58,970 nt of DNA from CAZWDL01 sp964632995. GTDB taxonomy: Bacteria > Bacteroidota > Bacteroidia > Chitinophagales > Saprospiraceae. Both the position numbers and the translations under genes were made by a program. The notes beneath the pieces are model-generated. The model saw only the letters and a program-made list of their open reading frames with translations. It had not been told where the DNA came from and searched no databases. Position 1 is the stretch's first letter. Each line of letters starts with the position of its first letter. The DNA lies in assembly GCA_964632995.1 (NCBI GenBank), contig CAZWDL010000035.1, positions 1 to 58,970 on the forward strand. Direction: 5' to 3'. Below, piece after piece: positions 18,960-27,153 of the stretch.

Positions 18960-20399
18960 ATGAAACTAAACCGCCAGAACACACAAACCCCGAAGCCTCC
19001 CCGGGTCCGCGTTTTACAATTCGGTGGCGGCAACTTTATACGCGCCTTTGCCGACTGGATGATCGACATCATGAACGAGCGGCTTGACTACGGGGCAGGG
19101 GTCCTGGTCGTCAAGCCAACCGAGGAGGGGAGTTACGAGGTGCTGGAACAGCAGGATGGGCTGTTTCACCTGTGGCTACGCGGTATTCAACAGGGACAAG
19201 AGGTCGATGAACAACGGCTGATAAGCTGCGTGTCGGACTATGTACACCCTTACAGAGATTTCGAAGCCTTCCTGAAAAGCGCGACCTGGCCAGACATACA
19301 GCTCATCATTTCTAATACCACGGAGGCCGGTATTGAGTTTCGGGAGCAGGAGCGGTTTGAGGACCGGCCGGCGGAAAGCTTTCCTGGTAAGCTGACACAG
19401 TGGCTGTACCGTCGTTATCAGCATTTTGAAGGGGATCACAAACGGGGTTGTGTGCTCCTCCCCTGTGAGTTGATTGAGGACAACGGCGATCAGCTTAAGG
19501 AATTCGTAAGCCGTCACGCGCAGCGCTGGAAACTGGATCCCGGATTTACGGATTGGCTGGATCGTCACAATCAATTTTGCAATACGCTGGTAGACCGGAT
19601 CGTACCTGGATTCCCCGAAGAGGAAGCCGCTGAAGTGGGTCATACGGCCGCTTATCACGATGCTTTGCTGGTCACTGCAGAGCCTTACCACCTCTGGGCC
19701 GTTGAAGATAACCCGGCAGTACGAAAGCACTTTCCCGCCGATCGGGCCGGGTTGAATGTACAGTTTGTGAAAAACATCCAATCCATCCGCACCCTAAAGC
19801 TGCGCCTGCTCAACGGGGCGCATACAGCCATGGCGCCCCTGGGCTTACTCGCAGGCCTGGGAAGCGTGCGGGAAGCCATAGAAGACGAGGATATGGGAAG
19901 CTTCATCCAAACCATGCTGCAGGAAGAGGTGATACCCACCCTACCCCATCCGGAAAAATCGGCCAAAGCCTATGCCGATACAGTTATCGAACGGTTTCGC
20001 AATCCATTTATCCGGCATCGCCTCGCCGATATTGCACTGAACTCGACCAGTAAGTTTACAAGCCGCCTCCTGCCCAGCCTGCAGAGCTATTTTGAACAGC
20101 AGGGCCGGCCGCCGGAGCGCATCAGTCTGGCCCTGGCCGCGCTCATCCGCTTTTACCGGGGCGACGGTCCCGGAGGGGCACTCCCTCTGAAAGACAATGA
20201 AACCGCTATCGAACACCTGCAATCCGCCTGGAAGCAAGATACCCTCGCTGAAGTAAGCCGTCAGGCCCTCAGCCTCTGGCCTGTTTCCAGCCAACTATTC
20301 CCCATCTTGCAATCACAGGTCGCCGCTTGCCTCTACCTGTTGGAAAAGGAACCCGTACAACAATTACTCCGCAAAAAAAACTTCCTTTTCAAGAACTAA
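18960..20399 (+). CDS. uxaB: Tagaturonate reductase UxaB
   Basis: A 479-residue long-chain mannitol-dehydrogenase-family enzyme. It reduces D-tagaturonate to D-altronate with NADH. 'VLQFGGGNFIRAFADWMID' at about residues 18-36 is the Rossmann dinucleotide site. 'FVKNIQSIRTLKLRLLNGAH' (near 265-284) carries the catalytic Lys/Asn/His set. It is 15 bp downstream of uxaA. Together with uxaC, kdgK and eda it completes the galacturonate route. Confidence 0.95.
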   Translation: MKLNRQNTQTPKPPRVRVLQFGGGNFIRAFADWMIDIMNERLDYGAGVLVVKPTEEGSYEVLEQQDGLFHLWLRGIQQGQEVDEQRLISCVSDYVHPYRDFEAFLKSATWPDIQLIISNTTEAGIEFREQERFEDRPAESFPGKLTQWLYRRYQHFEGDHKRGCVLLPCELIEDNGDQLKEFVSRHAQRWKLDPGFTDWLDRHNQFCNTLVDRIVPGFPEEEAAEVGHTAAYHDALLVTAEPYHLWAVEDNPAVRKHFPADRAGLNVQFVKNIQSIRTLKLRLLNGAHTAMAPLGLLAGLGSVREAIEDEDMGSFIQTMLQEEVIPTLPHPEKSAKAYADTVIERFRNPFIRHRLADIALNSTSKFTSRLLPSLQSYFEQQGRPPERISLALAALIRFYRGDGPGGALPLKDNETAIEHLQSAWKQDTLAEVSRQALSLWPVSSQLFPILQSQVAACLYLLEKEPVQQLLRKKNFLFKN

Positions 20400-20513
20400 A
20401 TCGCCGTTCATCAGGTCATAACAGTAAAGCTATCAAATTTAAAAGCATTTTACTCAAAATAATACAGGTCACGACCAGGAATGCACGATTCTCAATCACC
20501 AAAGTTGCTTGCA

Positions 20514-21434
20514 ATGCATGTAAAACAAGTGTTTTTTTTGCTGGCGTTTTCTCTTATCCGGAGCGGCTTTCTCTGGGCTCAGGCACCTAATATCGACCTT
20601 TTCAGGAGCAATCCACCGATAGAAATAAAACAATATGGCGAAGATGTCATGAGGCATTTGATCCGTGGGGATAACCAGATGATACTTGGAAATTTCAACG
20701 AAGCGCTCCTGGCTTACGACAATGCCATCGTACAGTCACCCTACTGGGCGGAAGCTTTTCTCAAGCGGGCGATTGCCAAAGAACGAATGGGTATGAGAAG
20801 CGAGGCCAATGAAGATTATCAGCGCGCGCTGCGGCTCAACCCTTACGTGGCTGATCTCTACGGCTACCCCTCACAGCAAAGACGAAGGTCAATGCTGAAT
20901 TTCCCGGTAGAGCGCTACTTGCTCACCGCCAATGAGGAAACCGAAGCAGCCCTCGCAAAGGCCGCTACCGCTTCGGCCCTGCAGGTTAGTAGTCGCTTGA
21001 ATCACGCCGCGAACTTAGTATTGTCAGACCGCATACCGGAAGCAATAAGCATTTATAACAACCTGCTGCAGTTTCAGCACGATCTGGTCCCGGCGCTTTA
21101 CCGCAGCCGGAGTATCGCCTACTTTTTGAACGGTGACCTCGAACGTGCCCGCGCCGACGTGGAACGCTGGTACGAATCGTCCCGTGACAATACGGAGTTT
21201 TACTTTCTTTTGATGGGCAATATCTACTTTTTGTATGGTGAATTCGATAACGCCATCGATTACTTCTCTGAAGTAATCCGGATTAACGCTGATCAGGAGA
21301 CGGCGTATTATCATCGCGGCCTGGCCTTACTCCTTTTCTACAATCGCGCCGACGCTTGTTACGACTTGGAGCGAAGCGCCGCCCTGGGCCTAGATCGCGG
21401 AGCGGTAAAACAGCAGTACTTTTGCAATTATTGA
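20514..21434 (+). CDS. Exported tetratricopeptide-repeat protein
   Basis: A 306-residue TPR protein with a signal peptide (MHVKQVFFLLAFSLIRSGFL) cut after 'WAQ'. The frame also allows ATG 20481, but ATG 20514 places the charged n-region directly before the hydrophobic core. TPR units are visible at about 60-95 ('GNFNEALLAYDNAIVQSPYW'), 185-220 and 245-280 ('GEFDNAIDYFSEVIRINADQ'). No enzymatic domain is visible; a periplasmic scaffold role is likely. Confidence 0.8.
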   Translation: MHVKQVFFLLAFSLIRSGFLWAQAPNIDLFRSNPPIEIKQYGEDVMRHLIRGDNQMILGNFNEALLAYDNAIVQSPYWAEAFLKRAIAKERMGMRSEANEDYQRALRLNPYVADLYGYPSQQRRRSMLNFPVERYLLTANEETEAALAKAATASALQVSSRLNHAANLVLSDRIPEAISIYNNLLQFQHDLVPALYRSRSIAYFLNGDLERARADVERWYESSRDNTEFYFLLMGNIYFLYGEFDNAIDYFSEVIRINADQETAYYHRGLALLLFYNRADACYDLERSAALGLDRGAVKQQYFCNY

Positions 21435-21539
21435 CAAAATAACGGCATGAAAGCGCCTGCCTGGGTATCAGTTATGGCCACCTAAAGAATAATCTTTTTT
21501 CCTGGTTTTTGTTATCAATTGTGTGCTAACCTCATTTTG

Positions 21540-21569
21540 GCGGCTCCCTCGGGGAGCCGCTTTTTTTTT
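21540..21569 (+). terminator. Rho-independent terminator
   Basis: GCGGCTCCC, loop TCG, GGGAGCCGC, followed by nine T residues. This textbook terminator lies 106 bp after the TPR gene and separates it from the YtxH operon. Confidence 0.9.
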
Positions 21570-21662
21570 GGTCGAAAGAAAATGAACGTCGCCTTGCCAC
21601 TCCGCGTTCTTTATTTATGTAAGATTGTTATATTGTTTGAAAACAATCAAAATAGAAAGTTC

Positions 21663-22040
21663 ATGGAAGACAAAACAAAAGACCGCATCAATTTTGGATT
21701 GGGATTAGTCACCGGCATTTTCATCGGCTATTATATCAGCAGTGATGAAGGTAAGGAACTACGTCAGATCGCTCAAAAGCGCCTGGATGAGATCAGTGAA
21801 GAACTCGGTGAGAAGGTACAGGAACAGATCGGCCTGGTTTCAGAAAGTGTAGAATCGGCTTTCCTGAAAGGGCGCTCATATGTGGAAGAAGCCTCCGACT
21901 CCGTAGAGGGAGAAATAGAGAGAAGCAGCGAGAGCGCCGAAGATGTTATCAGCAGCGCCAGGAGCAGTTTTCTCAAAGGTATGGAGAAGGCGCGCCGTCG
22001 TGTTGAAGGCCAAAGACCACAAACTGACACTCCAGAATAA
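21663..22040 (+). CDS. YtxH-like stress protein
   Basis: A 125-residue protein. 'INFGLGLVTGIFIGYYISSDEGKEL' (here in part) is one membrane segment followed by the YtxH 'P/S-x-x-G-K-x-L' motif. The rest is a charged, Ser/Glu-rich helical tail. The frame continues upstream to 21519 across the terminator, so ATG 21663 is the real start. It is first of three co-directional small envelope-associated genes (gaps of 15 and 48 bp). The family is linked to general stress; no biochemical function is established. Confidence 0.82.
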   Translation: MEDKTKDRINFGLGLVTGIFIGYYISSDEGKELRQIAQKRLDEISEELGEKVQEQIGLVSESVESAFLKGRSYVEEASDSVEGEIERSSESAEDVISSARSSFLKGMEKARRRVEGQRPQTDTPE

Positions 22041-22055
22041 ACCCTCTTAATCCCT

Positions 22056-22418
22056 ATGCAAGACAAAACACCTGTAACCGAAAAAGCCGGGGAAACCTTC
22101 GGCTATCTTCGCGAGTATGTTGAGAAGCGAATCGAACTCTACCGCCTTGAGTTCATCGAGGAGGCTGTAGAAGGCGTTTCCACCTTGATCACTTCTTTTC
22201 TTTTACTGGCCATATTTGGAATAGTATTAATATTTGCCTCTGTTAGCGTGGCCTTTTATTTGGCGGAAGTGCTGGATTCCAACTGGCTGGCCTTTTCGAT
22301 CGTAACGATCTTCTACGCGGTGCTGGCGCTGGCGCTTTTCCTTTTCAAGAGACAATTGATTCTCAATCCCATTTTACGCATGGTCATCGGTATATTAAAA
22401 GGGAAGGAAAATGAATAA
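22056..22418 (+). CDS. Phage-holin-3-like (DUF1469-type) membrane protein
   Basis: A 120-residue protein with a cytosolic N-terminal helix ('YVEKRIELYRLEFIEEAVEG') and two strong membrane segments ('LITSFLLLAIFGIVLIFASV' and 'WLAFSIVTIFYAVLALALFL'). This is the layout of the holin-superfamily-III/Actinobacterial holin-X proteins, which in bacterial chromosomes usually sit beside YtxH genes. There are no phage genes nearby, so a lysis role is unlikely. Confidence 0.8.
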   Translation: MQDKTPVTEKAGETFGYLREYVEKRIELYRLEFIEEAVEGVSTLITSFLLLAIFGIVLIFASVSVAFYLAEVLDSNWLAFSIVTIFYAVLALALFLFKRQLILNPILRMVIGILKGKENE

Positions 22419-22466
22419 GGCCAAATTTTCCAATCTGATTTCAGGAATTGTACAACAACAACGATT

Positions 22467-22859
22467 ATGGCGTTAGCAAGAGATATACAAAGTTTAGAAG
22501 ATCTCAGGGCGAGGAAACAACAGCTGCGGGAAGAGTTGCAGATTTCCCGGCAAGCCCTTGAAGAGAATTTAGATGATATCCTCACGAAGGGATCTTTCCG
22601 TCAATTAGTGGTCGGCACGGCTATGTCCTGGCTGACTGCTTATTCTAGCCGGCTTTTCCGGAAAAGCCGGTCCGAGGCACAGGCCTTTGGCGCAAGCAAT
22701 CAGCAGGCGGGCATAGCCGGCTATCTGCCCCTCATCCGCAGAGTACTGAACTACCTGCTGGATTACGCGGAGCGACGCTTTACCCGGCCCCGCGCTGCTT
22801 CCGCCGGCTCCCGGCAGAAGGCAAAACCGGGCAGGCGGAAAGAACAACCCGCCCCATGA
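22467..22859 (+). CDS. Small conserved-context protein of the YtxH operon
   Basis: A 130-residue protein that I do not recognise by family. An N-terminal coiled-coil-like helix (residues 5-42) precedes an amphipathic middle and a strongly basic, Pro/Arg/Lys-rich tail. It resembles the third gene often found with YtxH and holin-like genes. Spacing (48 bp) supports co-transcription. A membrane-surface role is a guess. Confidence 0.65.
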   Translation: MALARDIQSLEDLRARKQQLREELQISRQALEENLDDILTKGSFRQLVVGTAMSWLTAYSSRLFRKSRSEAQAFGASNQQAGIAGYLPLIRRVLNYLLDYAERRFTRPRAASAGSRQKAKPGRRKEQPAP

Positions 22860-22900
22860 TGAGCCCTCCGGTAAATCTGGCCATTCGGAAGCTGCGTTCC

Positions 22901-23056
22901 TCAGCTCTTCACCGCCTTCGCAGGACGGAGGGTCCGCACCCGGCGCCGGGCCATCTCTCGATAGTGGACCTTGATTCTCTTTTTCCTTTTCACTGATTTC
23001 AGCCAGTTGACCCTATATAGTTTTTTTGGTCTTTTTCTTTCGATCGCCATTGCCAT
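22901..23056 (-). CDS. Possible 51-residue basic protein
   Basis: A 156-nt frame starting with ATG at 23056, four bases after the end of the baeRF gene on the same strand. It encodes a very basic protein (MAMAIERKRPKKLYRVNWLK at the N-terminus, ~22 Lys/Arg in 51 residues). The position suggests translational coupling to baeRF. The composition fits a ribosome- or RNA-associated small protein, but a chance frame cannot be excluded. Confidence 0.35.
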   Translation of the reverse strand: MAMAIERKRPKKLYRVNWLKSVKRKKRIKVHYREMARRRVRTLRPAKAVKS

Positions 23057-23060
23057 TCAT

Positions 23061-24137
23061 TTATTCCGGCCAAAAAGTAGCGTTGATTGAAGTAGTGGAG
23101 TCGGGCATATCTTTTCTTTCCAGATCGTACACCTCTCCCCCATTCAGGAAGGTATTGATAGCTGCCAGGTTGAACAGCGCCGTATGATCCTCATCCGGCT
23201 GCTCATCGACTTCGGCGTACTGTATAGCGGGTTTATACTGACCAGTAGTAAACTCATCCTTATCCATAAACAGGGTAGCCACCCGGCCACCCACTGCCGC
23301 GGCCAGCACATCAGTCAGGGAAATGGAAGCATTTCCTTTGAGCATTTCCTTGACAAAAAAGCGGCGCTTGGCTCTTCTCTGCTCCCGCAGATATTCCTCC
23401 ATGATTGGTTTGGCCCGTCTGTGCAGCACCTTATGGTCATCAATATTCGCCCGATAATCTATTGTTTCGGCCAGAATGTTCGAATATTGGCTGACTTCAC
23501 GAAAAAGCTGGGTGCGCTGTTCGGAGCCACCGAGCATCAGCGGTGCTTTTTCTTCGGCAATCAGTTCCCTGGCTTTCCCATCTAAGCGTTGGTAAAGTTT
23601 CTTCAGATATATGCCCTCGCCTTTTTCTGCGTCCGGAACTGGAGCGCCGACCCTCGCCTCCACCAGCGGAACGAGGTTCCCTATCTGAGCGATATTATTC
23701 TGTGTACCCTCAAACAGCAGCGCATTGTCCTCATCGAGCACCAGTAAGAAGAAGTGCTGCATTTCGTTGAGCAAGGAAAGGATGGGACGCAGGTAGAATT
23801 CGCCTCCCACGTATACCATTTCCTCTTTCAGTATGGGAATATCCATAGTTTCCAGCGTACCGGGGCTCAGAAAGAGCGCCACGGCCCCCGATTGATAACG
23901 GTTGAAAAAAGGATTTTCATCCAGCAAACGGCGGGCTGATTTCAGCATTTTTTCCACCGCTTCCTGCTCCATATCTTTGGCCTGCAGATGATTCTTTGCC
24001 TCTGCCAGGGCCTTATTAAGTCTTAGCTGATCCAGTTCGTACTGGTCATCCTGTTCTTCTTTCGGCAAGTAAATAGTTACGCACCATTCTTTCTCACTTA
24101 CCTCTGCCAGGCGAGTGATCAAACTTTTATCGATCAT
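23061..24137 (-). CDS. baeRF-family (release-factor-like) protein
   Basis: A 358-residue protein of the bacterial archaeo-eukaryotic release factor group (baeRF3/baeRF7-like). Typical features are 'CVTIYLPKEE' near the N-terminus, 'GAVALFLSPG', 'FFLLVLDEDNALLFEGTQ' and the C-terminal 'ALFNLAAINTFLNGGEVYDL' block. The family resembles the eRF1 middle and C-terminal domains and is proposed to act on ribosomes under stress; this is a prediction in the literature rather than shown biochemistry. A small basic ORF follows directly. Confidence 0.8.
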   Translation of the reverse strand: MIDKSLITRLAEVSEKEWCVTIYLPKEEQDDQYELDQLRLNKALAEAKNHLQAKDMEQEAVEKMLKSARRLLDENPFFNRYQSGAVALFLSPGTLETMDIPILKEEMVYVGGEFYLRPILSLLNEMQHFFLLVLDEDNALLFEGTQNNIAQIGNLVPLVEARVGAPVPDAEKGEGIYLKKLYQRLDGKARELIAEEKAPLMLGGSEQRTQLFREVSQYSNILAETIDYRANIDDHKVLHRRAKPIMEEYLREQRRAKRRFFVKEMLKGNASISLTDVLAAAVGGRVATLFMDKDEFTTGQYKPAIQYAEVDEQPDEDHTALFNLAAINTFLNGGEVYDLERKDMPDSTTSINATFWPE

Positions 24138-24503
24138 GTTTATCAGTTATTTGTTGAAGCACTTCAGGGTCAGGGCATTCCCGGGCCTTTTTCTCTTTGA
24201 AGCTCAGTTTGTTTGCTACCACACAAAGGAACTCCAGTACAGGATATCTCCTCCACTGGAGCTCTGAAACCCTTTCCGTTAAAAAATCGAAAAATAAAGC
24301 TCCCGAAAAATTCGCCAGCTAAAATAGAAATGATTTAGCCCGGATACAGATCTTCGGTATCCCGGGTGGAATTTTGATGAACCTGGTGCGCAACACACCG
24401 GTATTCCGGATTAAGCTCCGGAACCGGTTCAGCATTACTTTCCGGAATGATCTGACAAGCCGGGGCCATGCTTTACACTACCCCGGCAATTAGTAAGAAA
24501 GGA
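24138..24503. other. Gap with no supported feature
   Basis: No convincing gene was found in these 366 bases. The longest frame I saw is 38 codons from an ATG near 24377 and has no family look. Part of this stretch should hold the promoter of the minus-strand baeRF gene (24138 upward). Confidence 0.4.
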
Positions 24504-24680
24504 TTATTCCTGTTCCGGTTCCTCTTCTTCGGTATTGACCACTTCGTAGAGCCCGCTTTTTACCCGCTTCTCAAAATCCTTGCGAGGTACCGGCATTTTC
24601 CGGTTAAGCGTCATAAAGTGGACTGTTACCGTCGAACTGGTTTCTTTCACGATTTTTACTTTTATACTTCTCTGAGGCAT
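24504..24680 (-). CDS. 58-residue conserved small protein, paralogue A
   Basis: Starts at ATG 24680 (MPQRSIKVKIVKETSSTVTV...) and ends in an acidic tail (NTEEEEPEQE). An ATG nine codons upstream exists but is less likely. It aligns end to end with the 58-residue protein at 25815-25991: both start MP(Q/K), then KVKI(V/L)(K/E)ESS-like, a hydrophobic strand, a 'K/R-M-x-(V/L)-P' turn, 'F-(E/K)-(K/R)-R' and 'G-(L/I)-Y-(E/Q)-V-(V/I)-N'. The fold is probably a small all-beta or beta-alpha domain. The function is unknown. Confidence 0.65.
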   Translation of the reverse strand: MPQRSIKVKIVKETSSTVTVHFMTLNRKMPVPRKDFEKRVKSGLYEVVNTEEEEPEQE

Positions 24681-24729
24681 GGTATTAAGTTTTAAATTCT
24701 TGGACAAAACAGAACGCAGGGGACTGCAT

Positions 24730-25113
24730 TTACAAGTTGACTACTTCAGCGTTAATCCCATAAAGTTTGACGAGTTTTGAAGCGAAGGTACGGTGACCGT
24801 GAGGCGCCAACAGGTAAAACTTGCCGTTTTTCAGTCCGGCCAGCCGGGAAAGCAGTTTCCATTTACTGACTACCCGCTGAACATCTTCTGCTTTGATAGC
24901 AATTTCAAAGTAGAATTTTTTACCTCTGCGTACTGCGGTCAGATCAGGAGTCACTGTCCGATCGCCCCGTTGTCGGTTGAAAGAGGTCGGTTTTTCAAGG
25001 TCAAACTCTTCGGAATCCAGATTGACTTTTAGTTTTGAAAAACCTCGACGTTTCACCCATTGGATTGCTTTACCATACAGTTCTTCTGTCTTACTTTTTT
25101 TTGTCGCATTCAT
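24730..25113 (-). CDS. Small protein with restriction-endonuclease-like look
   Basis: A 127-residue protein. The order helix ('TEELYGKAIQWVKRRGF'), 'TVTPDLTAVRRGKKFYFEIA' and 'IKAE' resembles the alpha-beta core of PD-(D/E)xK proteins, with Asp in TPDL and a strand ending in a Lys. The exact (D/E)-x-K spacing is not met (the motif reads E-I-A-I-K), so catalysis is uncertain. It lies 50 bp upstream of small paralogue A on the same strand. Confidence 0.6.
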   Translation of the reverse strand: MNATKKSKTEELYGKAIQWVKRRGFSKLKVNLDSEEFDLEKPTSFNRQRGDRTVTPDLTAVRRGKKFYFEIAIKAEDVQRVVSKWKLLSRLAGLKNGKFYLLAPHGHRTFASKLVKLYGINAEVVNL

Positions 25114-25296
25114 AACCCGAATTTATCAATTATAAAAATACTATCCGGAAACGTTAATCCGGAATTTATTTCTCTATTTCAAGATGCGAGCAACGGAAGT
25201 TGCCCTGTGCATCTGGTAGCGGAACGATTGGCTGAAGAGGCGCGCCACAGTAGTATTGTGTTGCGGCCATCACAGCCCCTCTGTAAGCGCTTGTGC

Positions 25297-25485
25297 TCAA
25301 GCAGTCAGCGCTGGCTCAGAGCTTTCCGTGAATTTTTTACCATCCCATTTTCCCAACCATTCCACTTCTTTACCCAGGCGCTTATATGTCATAAAAGCGT
25401 CCACAGCAGCCTGCTTCGTCTTTCTGAAAATGGTGATATTATTTGGGGTGGATTTGATGGTGAAGTAATACTTGCCCTTCCCCAT
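25297..25485 (-). CDS. Small hypothetical protein
   Basis: A 62-residue protein from ATG 25485 ('MGKGKYYFTIKSTPNNITIF'). The frame is open up to the cold-shock gene's stop, but the upstream part looks untranslated. It looks like a small beta-hairpin plus helix ('TKQAAVDAFMTYKRLGKEVE') domain with a Trp-Gly-Lys-Trp patch. I do not recognise the family. It lies 54 bp downstream of the cold-shock gene. Confidence 0.55.
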   Translation of the reverse strand: MGKGKYYFTIKSTPNNITIFRKTKQAAVDAFMTYKRLGKEVEWLGKWDGKKFTESSEPALTA

Positions 25486-25539
25486 CGTATAATTTTTTTT
25501 CCATCTCATAATAAAATGAATTTTAATAAAAAAATACAA

Positions 25540-25788
25540 TCAAGCCTTCTTCAGGCGTACGTTTTTTGCTTCCAGCCCTTTGTCGCTGGGTTGTACTTCA
25601 AAAGTCACGTGATCGCCTTTTGACACGTAATCTTCCAGATCCGTTACGTGAACGAATACATCCTTTTCCAGACTTTCCGATTCGATGAATCCGTATCCGC
25701 GGCGGCGATTAAAGAACTTAATCTTGCCGATCTTTTCCTCAGATCCTTCTTCGGAAGAAAAAAGGGATTTGATTTTTGAAATCCACAT
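25540..25788 (-). CDS. Cold-shock domain protein
   Basis: An 82-residue protein with a ~20-residue N-terminal extension ('MWISKIKSLFSSEEGSEEK') followed by a CSD. 'GKIKFFNRRRGYGFIES' holds RNP1 (RGYGFI) and 'KDVFVHVTDL' holds RNP2 (VFVHV). It binds single-stranded RNA or DNA by family. The extension is amphipathic and unusual for a CspA-size protein. Confidence 0.9.
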   Translation of the reverse strand: MWISKIKSLFSSEEGSEEKIGKIKFFNRRRGYGFIESESLEKDVFVHVTDLEDYVSKGDHVTFEVQPSDKGLEAKNVRLKKA

Positions 25789-25814
25789 AATCCATTAAAT
25801 TTTATCAATAGTCT

Positions 25815-25991
25815 CTACAAAACAGGTTGAGCCACGCCGGGATTAATGACCTGGTAAATACCCAGTTCCAGGCGGCGCTTAAACAAATTTTTCGGCAGCT
25901 GCATTCGACATTGATGATCGATGAACAGTAGCGTGATAAACTTTGATGATTCTTCTAAAATTTTGACTTTTCTAGGTCTTACTTTTGGCAT
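25815..25991 (-). CDS. 58-residue conserved small protein, paralogue B
   Basis: A frame too short for usual gene callers, starting at ATG 25991 (MPKVRPRKVKILEESSKFIT...) and ending at TAG 25815-25817. It has exactly the same length as paralogue A at 24504-24680 and aligns along the whole chain without gaps except near the N-terminus. Conservation of two diverged copies is good evidence that both are real proteins. It sits 26 bp upstream of the cold-shock gene on the same strand and just downstream of the racemase gene. Confidence 0.7.
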   Translation of the reverse strand: MPKVRPRKVKILEESSKFITLLFIDHQCRMQLPKNLFKRRLELGIYQVINPGVAQPVL

Positions 25992-26028
25992 TAATCAGTT
26001 GTAATTGAACAAGTTGAATGAAATCAGC

Positions 26029-27099
26029 TCACACCACTACTTTATCGATGTAATCGGAATTCAGCAGGCGGAGTGCGCCCATGTATTTCAGGCGGAAGGA
26101 AACCAGGTCTCCCACCTTATAGTTACTCTGCGTTTCTCCCAGGTCGAGGACCAGCATATCCGAACTGGCATTGACGATGCGCAGGCCTTCATTTTCCGGA
26201 AGGAGGTAATCGGGGGAAATATCCAGCAGCCCTACATCCAGGATGGCCCGGTAAGAATACTTTCCGTAATCGGATTCATCCACTTCAAAAGTTTCCCCGG
26301 AAGGGTTGGCTGCCATCATGCCGATCGGCACTTTCGGTTTCCTGGTGATTTCGATAATTTCCGAGTACAGCCGGATAACATCCGTTTTCATACCCGGAAT
26401 AGGTTGCTCGGTCACCAGGTTATTGCCGAAGTAAAGCGTTTCTCCTATGCGAAAGTGATTTACGGCCCGCGGCACCTGCTGTTGTAACAAAAGCGGGAGC
26501 GTCACGGAGGTGCCGCCGGTGATAAAGGGTATTTTTTTATTGAATTTGCTCTCGATGAGTTGTTTGTATAAGCTCAGCTGTATCATTTTATCGGCTGAGG
26601 GCATTACGCCGTGCAAACAGTTAAGGTTAGCGCCGATAGCGGTGATCTCAATATTCGGCAATTCGAATATCGATCCGTAAAAATCGATCAGGTGGTCCCC
26701 CATGATGCCCTCGCGCAGGTCTCCAAGTTCGATCATGATGGTGACCTTATGAGTTTTACCTTGCCGGCCGGCTTCCTCAGAAAGCAGCTTGATAATAGAG
26801 CTCTCGGAATTAAAGCTCACATCGGCATATTTGACCACCTCCCGGATATTGCGGCGGCCTGGCGGTTTAATATAAACGGTTTGTACTTCCGGATTCAGTT
26901 CCTTGATTTTTTTCAAGTTGCTGATCCGGCTGTCGCACACCTCAATGACCCCCAGGTCCAACAACTCTTTCAGGTAAGCTTCATTGCCACATAGCAATTT
27001 TGTGACGACGGCCCAATCCTTTTCATGCTCCTTGAAGATGTTATCCAGGAACTCGTAATTATATTTGAGTTTCTCTTTGTACAATTTTAAAAACGCCAT
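26029..27099 (-). CDS. Alanine/ornithine-racemase-family PLP enzyme
   Basis: A 356-residue type III PLP enzyme. 'DWAVVTKLLCGNEAYLKEL' near residues 28-46 carries the Schiff-base Lys in a 'xxVxK' strand. 'MIELGDLREGIMGD', 'GANLNCLHGVMPS' and 'ITGGTSVTLPLLL' match the group that includes ornithine racemase. It interconverts L- and D-amino acids. It lies 54 bp after an M20 amidohydrolase and an SSS symporter, which suggests uptake and processing of an acylated or D-amino acid. Confidence 0.85.
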   Translation of the reverse strand: MAFLKLYKEKLKYNYEFLDNIFKEHEKDWAVVTKLLCGNEAYLKELLDLGVIEVCDSRISNLKKIKELNPEVQTVYIKPPGRRNIREVVKYADVSFNSESSIIKLLSEEAGRQGKTHKVTIMIELGDLREGIMGDHLIDFYGSIFELPNIEITAIGANLNCLHGVMPSADKMIQLSLYKQLIESKFNKKIPFITGGTSVTLPLLLQQQVPRAVNHFRIGETLYFGNNLVTEQPIPGMKTDVIRLYSEIIEITRKPKVPIGMMAANPSGETFEVDESDYGKYSYRAILDVGLLDISPDYLLPENEGLRIVNASSDMLVLDLGETQSNYKVGDLVSFRLKYMGALRLLNSDYIDKVVV

Positions 27100-27153
27100 G
27101 GTATTATGGGTTTAAATGACAAAAACAGCGGATACACATTGAGCTAAAAACAC

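Noticed and set aside
21620..21655. Bacteroidota promoter (TATATTGTTTG) before the YtxH gene
   Set aside because: The spacing inside the box is off by one or more bases and no -33 box is clear.
22056..22418. Prophage lysis gene
   Set aside because: No other phage genes nearby, and this holin-like type with YtxH is a normal chromosomal pairing.
24377..24493. 38-codon plus-strand ORF in the baeRF upstream gap
   Set aside because: No homologue-like pattern, no ribosome-binding context and composition not protein-like.
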